Positions 1 through 5,200 of a stretch of DNA of 5,306 nt are shown piece after piece. The notes beneath the pieces are model-generated. The model saw only the letters and a program-made list of their open reading frames with translations, was not told the origin of the DNA and ran no database searches. The DNA is from an uncultured Ruminococcus sp. (GTDB taxonomy: Bacteria; Bacillota; Clostridia; Oscillospirales; CAG-272), in the NCBI GenBank assembly GCA_902782785.1, contig CACZOH010000001.1, forward strand, positions 1 through 5,306, given 5' to 3'. The first letter of the stretch is position 1. Every line of letters starts with the position of its first letter. The position numbers and the translations under genes were made by a program.

Positions 1-210
1 AAAGGCATGATGCTTTATCTTGAAGCCGCGTGGGTGCCTTACCGCGTGGAATACTCAAACGACAACAAGGATTTCACAACGCTTGCAACATTCGGCGCGG
101 GCGAGGTATTCGTAAAGCTTAAAGACCTTGATACCGAAGCGAGATACGTACGATTCATCCGTGAGGGTGAGAACTGGTTCAGTATCTACGAGGTAGAGAT
201 ATACGGCTGA
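1..210 (+). CDS. C-terminal end of a protein with a discoidin-like (F5/8 type C) carbohydrate-binding module, 5' partial
   Basis: The reading frame is open from base 1 and ends at TGA 208-210, followed at once by an in-frame TAA, giving 69 visible residues. The pattern is that of the last beta strands of an F5/8 type C (galactose-binding-like) module: a V-x-Y-R-V-E-Y-S-N-D strand, the N-D-N-K-D-F-T-T-L turn, then A-R-Y-V-R-F-I, and an ending W-F-S-I-Y-E-V-E-I-Y-G. Such modules usually sit at the C-terminus of secreted glycoside hydrolases and other polysaccharide-acting enzymes, where they bind sugar. The catalytic part lies outside the window, so the enzyme type cannot be named. The in-frame ATG codons at 7 and 10 are internal methionines, because the module would be incomplete if translation began there. 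The gene converges on the minus-strand operon and shares the hairpin at 229-260 with it. Confidence 0.75.
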   Translation, partial: KGMMLYLEAAWVPYRVEYSNDNKDFTTLATFGAGEVFVKLKDLDTEARYVRFIREGENWFSIYEVEIYG

Positions 211-228
211 TAACAGCATAAAAAAATC

Positions 229-260
229 CGGGCTTGCCGCGTTTTTTCGCGGCAAGCCCG
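229..260. terminator. Bidirectional Rho-independent terminator between convergent genes
   Basis: A perfect 13-bp GC-rich stem (229-241 pairing with 248-260) encloses a six-T loop. Read on the minus strand it is followed after two bases by a run of six T, a classic intrinsic terminator for the minus-strand operon ending at 288. Read on the plus strand the tail is weaker, with five T only after a spacer (270-274), but it still sits 18 bases after the stop of the plus-strand gene. A further 7-bp outer arm, AACAGCA at 212-218 with TGCTGTT at 265-271, extends the structure. Confidence 0.9.
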
Positions 261-287
261 TTATTGCTGTTTTTACAGGCTGTCTTA

Positions 288-569
288 TCAGTAGTTGTAT
301 TTTAATGATATTTCCGCTTGTTCCGTACCGCCGTCTGACGTGAATTCTCCTATGGATATTCTCACATCCACGCCGGTACCGTCATTCCATTCAAGGCCGG
401 ATACGGTACAGGGTCCGTGGAAAAGATCTTTGTCGGATACAAGATAATAGAAATCTTCGTCTATTTCGGTGGAACCGTCGGCGCAGATCAGGTCTATGAG
501 CTTTATGTCCGCGCTGCCGTTGTTATACAACGTCATATTGCTCAGATGATATACCCCGGACGCGTTCAT
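288..569 (-). CDS. Hypothetical protein, 93 residues, possible beta-sandwich; last gene of the c-di-GMP operon
   Basis: I do not recognise this protein. It is 93 residues, acidic, and rich in short beta-prone stretches: S-N-M-T-L-Y-N-N-G near residue 10, A-D-I-K-L-I-D-L near 20, and V-D-V-R-I-S-I then A-E-I-S-L-K-Y-N-Y at the end. The N-N-G-S-A-D-I-K turn resembles the strand-turn-strand of Ig-like 'N-x-G-S-A-x-L' domains, so a small beta-sandwich is a guess. There is no signal peptide, membrane helix or metal-binding cluster; single cysteines occur near residues 29 and 54. The start is ATG 569-567, 19 bases after the stop of the permease-cyclase gene. A TAA in the same frame (578-576) rules out a longer form. 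No good Shine-Dalgarno is present (only CCGGAC abutting the ATG), so translation may rely on reinitiation after the gene before it. Codon choice matches the neighbouring genes. It ends with tandem TGA TAA. It could be a real accessory protein or the remnant of a longer one. Confidence 0.55.
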   Translation of the reverse strand: MNASGVYHLSNMTLYNNGSADIKLIDLICADGSTEIDEDFYYLVSDKDLFHGPCTVSGLEWNDGTGVDVRISIGEFTSDGGTEQAEISLKYNY

Positions 570-588
570 GTCCGGTTATATTTCAGAT

Positions 589-2823
589 TCAGTCTCTTGT
601 CACGGCGCCCATGCTCTTCAGCTGCATTTTGCGCTCGTACATAAGGCTGTCCGCTCTTTTGAAAACGTCGTGGAAGGAGCTGTCCGACCCGGGCTCGTAT
701 TCGGCGATGCCGAGAGAAGCCACGACCCTGCCGCTTCCGATATTCGACTCTATTTCGGCGTTTATATCCTTAAGGATATCGCCGCGCGTCTGATAATCGT
801 GCCCTTCGGCAAGTATGACGAATTCATCTCCGCCTATGCGGTAAACGGGACTGTGCTTGAAATATTCGCACAGCATTTTGCACGCCGTTTTTATGTATTC
901 GTCGCCCGCCTTGTGACCCATCGTATCGTTTATCATCTTAAGACCGTTCACGTCGCAGACGACGACGGCGAAATCCCTGACGTCGCCTTCCGCGATCATT
1001 GCTTCAAGATTTTCCTCAACCAAAGCAAAGGCGTGCTTGCTCTTTACGCCCGTCAGCGGATCCGTGAAAGCGACGGTACGCGCCTCGTCGCGTTCCTTCG
1101 TCGCTTTTTTCTCCCATTTTTTCATTGATATGTGGTTGACGAGCAGAACGACGAGCGAAACGCCGAACAGACCCGTGATTATCATAAAGCTCGTTTTGTC
1201 GGCGTTGTGCAGACGCTGCCGCTGTACGGCGAAAAACTCGTCTTCGTCCGCGTCGGTTACGCCGTCCGGGGCGTTTTCAACGTAGCTTTGTATATCGTTT
1301 ATGACCGCGTCCTCTTTTGATTCGTTCAGCCTCTGGACCCACGTCATCGTCATTAAAACTATGAAAGCGAGAAGTGTGATCCATACGATTATGGCTTTAC
1401 CGAAATTCCTTGCGTGGTCTTTTCTTATGATATAGTTGAAGAAAACAAGACCTAAAAGCGACCATACGGTCATCAGTACGTAAGTCTCCGTTTCAAGCGT
1501 ATGATCGGAGAAGACCTCCGGGAAGAGGAGAAATACGGAAAAAGCGACTAAGATCAATAAGCATATACCGCTTATCACGATATCTTTTTTCTTTTTCTCT
1601 TTGACCGACGCTTTGAATACCGCCGCCGAAGCGAATCCGTATATTATAGTGGCGCCGATGGTCGTCGTATCGACTATCCAGCCTATCGCCGTTCTTCCGA
1701 TGAAAAGTATCGGTACGGAAAGGATAAGCACAAGGATTATGGCGTTTGCCGGTATCTGCTTTTTGTTGAGTCTTGAAAAGCGTTCGGGAAGTATACCGTC
1801 CTGTGCTACGGCGTAGCAAAGACGGCTCACGGCGCGCAGCATTCCGATGAGGCTTGAAAGTACAAGCGCGAGAAGCGACGCCATCAGGATGCCTACGCCG
1901 GCTTTTCCCAAGTAATGATCCGCGGCGTAAAACGCGGGCAGTCCCGCGATGCCGTCGAATTCATCGAGGCGGCTTATATAATCGAACCAGTTTGAACAGC
2001 CCTCGGGATATGCGGAGGCGCTTAAAAGAACCGCGAAAACGTACAGAGCCGTTATTACGATAAGCGCTGTAAGAAGCACGCGGAACATATTGCCGTGCTT
2101 GAATTTGTATTCCGCCGCGGAATGCGACACGCTCTCAAATCCGATGAAAGCCCACGGCGAGATGAAGGCTATACGTATTACCTGCCTTACCGCGCTGCCG
2201 TCCGGAACGAACGCGGGCTCGGCGGAAATACCGAAGGAGCCGCCTCCGATCACGGCGCCGACAAAGCAGACCGTTATCCCGACCGTGAATATCAGCACCA
2301 TTACCACCATTGCGCGGGCGGTTATTTTTTTGCTTTTTATACAAAGAAGCGCGATAAGCGATATGAAAACGAGCGTTATCAGAGCTTCTCCGATATATAC
2401 GTCGTAGCCGAAAAGCGTGTAAAGATAACCGAACCGGAAGATACCGCCTAAAAAATATCTTGCAAAAAGCGGTATGCTCGTTGCGTTCGCCCAGAATATC
2501 GCGATGTAAACGAGAAACAAAAACCATGATGCGAGAAAAGCGCGGTCATATCCGAATATATATTTTACGTAGTTATACAGTCCGCCCGTCCCGGGGTAAC
2601 GGTTGGCGAGAAAATGATAATGGTTTGCCACCATCAGCATCATCACAAAACCTATCAGAAGCCCGGATATCGAGCCTATCGGACCCGCCTGGGAAAGATA
2701 CGTGTTGCCCGTGACGACAAGAGAACCCCAGCCTATCGCCGATCCGACCGATAAAGCCCAGACGGCTATCGGCGAGAGATACGGCTGAAGAGACGCGCTG
2801 CCCGTATTCTCTGTTTGTTTCAT
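589..2823 (-). CDS. APC-family permease-like membrane sensor fused to a GGDEF diguanylate cyclase
   Basis: A 744-residue fusion. Residues ~15-466 form a 12-helix amino acid-polyamine-organocation (APC) permease: the unwound helix-1 signature G-S-A-I-G-W-G near 27-33 with A-G-P-I-G after it, the helix-6 signature W-A-F-I-G-F-E at 224-230, and L-Y-x-x-A-Q-D-G-I-L-P-type sequence near 335-346. Helices lie roughly at 18-38, 48-68, 97-117, 143-162, 170-194, 212-232, 246-270, 306-328, 360-378, 380-403, 413-436 and 446-466. Two more helices (about 475-495 and 544-565) flank an acidic outside loop of about 47 residues. A short charged linker leads to a GGDEF domain (586-740) with D-P-L-T-G at 588-592, metal ligand D624, substrate-site N632 and D641, and intact G-G-D-E-F at 664-668, so it should make c-di-GMP from two GTP. 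The inhibitory RxxD site is absent (F655, S658). Start ATG 2823 has GGAG ten bases upstream, 27 bases after the HPt gene. Substrate and whether it still transports are unknown; a nutrient-sensing role is inferred. Confidence 0.92.
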   Translation of the reverse strand: MKQTENTGSASLQPYLSPIAVWALSVGSAIGWGSLVVTGNTYLSQAGPIGSISGLLIGFVMMLMVANHYHFLANRYPGTGGLYNYVKYIFGYDRAFLASWFLFLVYIAIFWANATSIPLFARYFLGGIFRFGYLYTLFGYDVYIGEALITLVFISLIALLCIKSKKITARAMVVMVLIFTVGITVCFVGAVIGGGSFGISAEPAFVPDGSAVRQVIRIAFISPWAFIGFESVSHSAAEYKFKHGNMFRVLLTALIVITALYVFAVLLSASAYPEGCSNWFDYISRLDEFDGIAGLPAFYAADHYLGKAGVGILMASLLALVLSSLIGMLRAVSRLCYAVAQDGILPERFSRLNKKQIPANAIILVLILSVPILFIGRTAIGWIVDTTTIGATIIYGFASAAVFKASVKEKKKKDIVISGICLLILVAFSVFLLFPEVFSDHTLETETYVLMTVWSLLGLVFFNYIIRKDHARNFGKAIIVWITLLAFIVLMTMTWVQRLNESKEDAVINDIQSYVENAPDGVTDADEDEFFAVQRQRLHNADKTSFMIITGLFGVSLVVLLVNHISMKKWEKKATKERDEARTVAFTDPLTGVKSKHAFALVEENLEAMIAEGDVRDFAVVVCDVNGLKMINDTMGHKAGDEYIKTACKMLCEYFKHSPVYRIGGDEFVILAEGHDYQTRGDILKDINAEIESNIGSGRVVASLGIAEYEPGSDSSFHDVFKRADSLMYERKMQLKSMGAVTRD

Positions 2824-2850
2824 ATACAGATATCTCCGTAAGCGGGCGCG

Positions 2851-3186
2851 TCAGAGTGAGGCAAGCTCGTTCGTTTTGCGTACGATCTCGTCGTAAAGCG
2901 CCGTATGATCGCCCGGCGTCCTGCTGCGTAAAAGCTCCGTCAGCTCGCTCAGCGGGATTTCTATCGGCGTGAGCGCCAGATTGCTCACGCTGCCCTTAAG
3001 CTTGTGCGCCGCTTCAAACGCACGCTCCGGATCGCCCGATGCGAGCGCTTCTCCGAGAGAGCCGGAGGAAAGCTCACGTACGGTGATATCGACGAGACGC
3101 AGATAAAGAGCTTCGTTGTTTGCGCAGCGGGAAAGACCTTTCGCCGTATCAGCGCCATATACTTTCAGTTTTTCAATGGTAAGCAT
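2851..3186 (-). CDS. Histidine phosphotransfer (HPt) domain protein
   Basis: A 111-residue single-domain HPt protein, the usual length for a stand-alone four-helix phosphotransfer module. The phosphorylated histidine is H61 in A-A-H-K-L-K-G-S-V-S-N-L at 59-70, matching the family motif H-x-L-K-G; the adjacent small residues and N69-L70 are typical of the helix face that docks a receiver domain. It has no catalytic ATPase domain and no membrane segment, so it relays phosphate between receiver domains in the cytoplasm. Its ATG (3186) lies inside the end of the upstream REC-EAL gene, a 22-bp overlap that suggests coupled translation, and it has its own excellent ribosome binding site. The obvious partner is the REC domain of that neighbour. 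No histidine kinase is encoded here, so the donor must be elsewhere. Confidence 0.93.
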   Translation of the reverse strand: MLTIEKLKVYGADTAKGLSRCANNEALYLRLVDITVRELSSGSLGEALASGDPERAFEAAHKLKGSVSNLALTPIEIPLSELTELLRSRTPGDHTALYDEIVRKTNELASL

Positions 3187-4895
3187 AGATCATCCTCCGA
3201 TTTGAGTTTTAATACGATGTATTTTTCAAATTCATCAACGGGAAGCGGACGGGAGAAATAATATCCCTGGATTATATCGCATCCCATAGCCTTGAGGTAG
3301 GAGTACTGCTCGTCAGTCTCCACGCCCTCGGCGATCGTCGGTACCTCAAATGATTTTGCAAGTCCTATCATAGCTTCAAGCAGTCTTGTATCCTTCTGCC
3401 CCTTGAACGCGCTGCGTATGAACTGTATATCGAGCTTGAGCGCGTCTATGGGCATTGTGGAAAGCATGCTCAAGGAAGAATATCCCGAGCCGAAATCGTC
3501 CATTTCTATACGGAAACCGAGATCGCGCAGGTTTTTCACCGTCGTTATTATCTGATCCGTCTTTTCGGTATACGCGGATTCCGTGATCTCAAGCAAAAGA
3601 TCCTGCGGGTCAAGACCGCCCGTTTTTGCTATCTGAAGGAACTTTTCCGTCAGATCGGGATCGTACAGGTCGATACGTGAGACGTTGACTGAGACGGGCA
3701 GGGAAACGCCAAGCCGTTCTTTCCAGTCCTTTATGTGACACGCTGTTTCTGACCAGACGTAATAGTCGAGCTTCTGTATAAGCCCGTTTTTCTCAAACAG
3801 CGGTATGAACGTGCCGGGGCTCACCATTCCGAGCTTCGGATGCTTCCATCTTACAAGCGCCTCGGCGCTCGTAAGATACGGCTTGTCGTTCTTTACATTG
3901 AATTTGGGCTGGTAGTATATAACGAACTGCTTTTCGCGTATCGCCGTGCTGAAATCGTCAATCAGCTGTTCTTCAAGTATCTCCGCCTCGCGCATCGAAT
4001 GGTCGAAGAAGCCGACGGGAGCGGTCAGATGATCCCTTGCGGTATCCGCCGCCATTTTCGCGCGGTCGAATCTGCGCTCGATATCGATGCTCTTGTCCGC
4101 GTCCAGATAAACGCCCATTCTGAGACGTACGTGGTTTTCGCCCGAGCCCTCGACGTCGAGATTTGCGGACAGACGTGCAAGAAGCGCCTCGTAATCGTCA
4201 ATGTGTCTGCAATACAGCATGAACGTGTCCGCGCCGCTGCGGCAAACGATGCCTCCGGCTTCGCTCACGTAAGCTATGGCGTTGTCCGCTATGCGCTTCA
4301 GTATCTCGTTTCCCGCCGCTTTGCCGTACCGGTCGTTTATCGTGTGAAAATGGTTGACGTCAAACACTATCGCGTCCGTGGGCGCGTCCTTGTGATACAG
4401 ATCGAGCTGGGCGGCGTAACGGAAGAAGAAATCCTTGTTGTAAAGTCCCGTCAGCTGATCTCTCTCTGTCAGACGGAGAGTCTCCCTGTCCTCGGACAGC
4501 TCGACCGTCCGAAGTATGCGGGCGAGTATGACCTTTGAAGCCGGATACGGCTTCGGTATGAAGTCTATCGCGCCGAGTGTGAGGCATTCCACCTCCGCCT
4601 CGTTGTCCGACGTCATAACGATGACGGGCAGATGCGAAAACTCGGGATCGCTCTTTATGCTTTTTAGGACGTCTATACCTTTGATACCGGGAAGATTGAG
4701 ATCGAGCAGGATCATACTCAGCGTGTCGTGCTGAGCGCGGATGATCCCGGTCGCTTCCTCGCCTGATGTTGCGACGATGACGTCGTACGTATCGCCGATG
4801 CTCGCCTTCATCATTTCCTGACAGATTATGTCGTCCTCTATCAGCAGTACGCGCCTTTTTTCTTCGGATATACGGAATGAATTGTTTTCGTTCAT
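3165..4895 (-). CDS. Response regulator with REC, degenerate GGDEF and active-type EAL (c-di-GMP phosphodiesterase)
   Basis: A 576-residue cytoplasmic response regulator. REC domain (about 14-130): acidic pocket E20-D21-D22, phosphoacceptor D65 in L-L-D-L-N-L-P-G, T95, and K115 in I-P-K-P. GGDEF-like domain (about 143-290): it keeps R-D-Q-L-T-G-L (145-151), D179 and N187, but the signature is G-A-D-T-F (221-225) and the usual G-D aspartate is N196, so it should not make c-di-GMP. EAL domain (about 303-565): E345-A-L, N404, E436, D466-D467 in D-D-F-G-S-G-Y, K487, E523 in E-G-V-E and Q543-G-Y are all present, the full set of metal and catalytic residues for hydrolysing c-di-GMP to pGpG. Phosphorylation at D65, probably through the adjacent HPt protein, is the likely switch. 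Start ATG 4895 follows AAGGAGA with an 8-base gap to the AGGAG core, about 27 bases after the predicted transcription start. It is the first gene of the operon. Confidence 0.95.
   Translation of the reverse strand: MNENNSFRISEEKRRVLLIEDDIICQEMMKASIGDTYDVIVATSGEEATGIIRAQHDTLSMILLDLNLPGIKGIDVLKSIKSDPEFSHLPVIVMTSDNEAEVECLTLGAIDFIPKPYPASKVILARILRTVELSEDRETLRLTERDQLTGLYNKDFFFRYAAQLDLYHKDAPTDAIVFDVNHFHTINDRYGKAAGNEILKRIADNAIAYVSEAGGIVCRSGADTFMLYCRHIDDYEALLARLSANLDVEGSGENHVRLRMGVYLDADKSIDIERRFDRAKMAADTARDHLTAPVGFFDHSMREAEILEEQLIDDFSTAIREKQFVIYYQPKFNVKNDKPYLTSAEALVRWKHPKLGMVSPGTFIPLFEKNGLIQKLDYYVWSETACHIKDWKERLGVSLPVSVNVSRIDLYDPDLTEKFLQIAKTGGLDPQDLLLEITESAYTEKTDQIITTVKNLRDLGFRIEMDDFGSGYSSLSMLSTMPIDALKLDIQFIRSAFKGQKDTRLLEAMIGLAKSFEVPTIAEGVETDEQYSYLKAMGCDIIQGYYFSRPLPVDEFEKYIVLKLKSEDDLCLPLKN
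3194..3198 (-). promoter_or_regulatory. Shine-Dalgarno of the HPt gene, inside the upstream coding region
   Basis: GGAGG on the minus strand, seven bases before ATG 3186. It lies within the last codons of the REC-EAL gene, whose stop comes 22 bases into the HPt gene. This fixes the HPt start and supports translational coupling. Confidence 0.85.
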
Positions 4896-4929
4896 AAACG
4901 CTTCTCCTTATAACACCTAATCTTTTTAT

Positions 4930-4958
4930 ATTTTATCACTTCCTCATCTAAAAGTCAA
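4930..4958 (-). promoter_or_regulatory. Sigma-A-type promoter of the c-di-GMP operon
   Basis: On the minus strand, TTGACT (4958-4953), a 17-base spacer, and TAAAAT (4935-4930) preceded by TGA (4938-4936), an extended -10. Transcription should start near 4923, giving a leader of about 27 bases before ATG 4895. The sequence just upstream of the -35 (about 4960-5009) is almost wholly A and T, with T5-G-T-A5 adjoining the box, and may act as an UP element. Confidence 0.82.
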
Positions 4959-5031
4959 TGATTTTTACAAAAATTAAAAATACATATTATCTTAATTATT
5001 TTAATTTAACGGTTTACGCCCGGAAAAGCGG

Positions 5032-5061
5032 AAAAAAACGGGGAGCCGACCCCGTTTTTTT
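5032..5061. terminator. Symmetrical terminator-like hairpin between divergent promoters
   Basis: A 12-bp perfect inverted repeat: A7-CGGGG (5032-5043), loop AGCCGA (5044-5049), CCCCG-T7 (5050-5061). It has the GC stem and T run of an intrinsic terminator in both directions. No gene upstream in either direction obviously needs it, since both neighbouring genes point away from it. An alternative 8-bp stem, GAGCCGAC (5043-5050) with GTCGGCTC (5062-5069), cannot form at the same time. Confidence 0.8.
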
Positions 5062-5103
5062 GTCGGCTCGCGGCGCCACGGTACTTCTTTCTCCCGCATA
5101 TAA

Positions 5104-5160
5104 ATCCGTTTACGCGGATAACAGTTTTACTTAAAACGGATACTTGACAATCATGCGGAT
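5104..5160. repeat. Spaced CGGAT repeats around the hydrolase promoter, possible operator
   Basis: CGGAT occurs three times in direct orientation at 5115-5119, 5137-5141 and 5156-5160, with start-to-start distances of 22 and 19 bases, about two helical turns. An inverted copy (ATCCG, 5104-5108) forms the hairpin ATCCG-TTTACG-CGGAT (5104-5119). The last copy lies in the spacer between the -35 and -10. This placement would suit a DNA-binding regulator, but none is identified. Confidence 0.4.
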
Positions 5161-5172
5161 TTCTGCTATAAT
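5144..5172 (+). promoter_or_regulatory. Near-perfect sigma-A promoter of the alpha/beta hydrolase gene
   Basis: TTGACA (5144-5149), a 17-base spacer and TATAAT (5167-5172), with TGC before the -10 (5164-5166) giving an extended -10. Both boxes match the consensus exactly. Transcription should start near 5179, so the leader is only about 22 bases long. Confidence 0.93.
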
Positions 5173-5186
5173 AACGACAAAACAAC

Positions 5187-5191
5187 GGAGG
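5187..5191 (+). promoter_or_regulatory. Shine-Dalgarno fixing the TTG start of the hydrolase gene
   Basis: GGAGG lies nine bases before TTG 5201. No in-frame ATG or GTG lies close by upstream, so the ribosome binding site decides for the TTG start. Confidence 0.85.
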
Positions 5192-5200
5192 TATAAAGCA

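Larger units (their letters stand above)
4896..5200. other. 305-bp divergent intergenic region
   Basis: This gap separates the minus-strand operon from the plus-strand hydrolase gene. It holds two outward-facing promoters, an isolated bidirectional terminator-like hairpin between them, a strongly AT-rich tract (about 4921-5009), and clustered CGGAT repeats near the plus-strand promoter. I see no convincing open reading frame, tRNA or known riboswitch. An open frame across 5272-5006 on the minus strand runs through promoter and terminator elements and is not believed. Confidence 0.8.

Noticed and set aside
567..591. Frameshift joining the 93-residue protein to the end of the permease-cyclase
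   Set aside because: The cyclase domain ends at a natural point shortly after its last helix, and the small frame has its own upstream TAA at 578-576. Two separate genes explain the sequence better.
568..1128. Open frame of 186 codons on the plus strand opposite the GGDEF part of the permease-cyclase
   Set aside because: The minus strand encodes an intact GGDEF domain here, and the plus-strand translation shows no family features.
3840..4538. Open frame of 232 codons on the plus strand opposite the REC-GGDEF-EAL gene
   Set aside because: It is wholly antisense to a gene with unmistakable REC and EAL residues, has no recognisable domain, and I saw no supporting ribosome binding site or promoter. 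It arises from the base composition of the real gene.
4964..4990. Possible plus-strand promoter (TTTACA, 15 bases, TATTAT) that could feed a short RNA ending at 5061
   Set aside because: The spacer is short and the tract is so AT-rich that such boxes are expected by chance. It is worth remembering only if RNA data show a transcript there.
4896..5200. Possible c-di-GMP (GEMM) riboswitch in the leader of the operon
   Set aside because: The predicted leader is only about 27 bases, and I could not find the GEMM core elements in the rest of the gap. The competing hairpins at 5032-5069 are too small for a known c-di-GMP aptamer.
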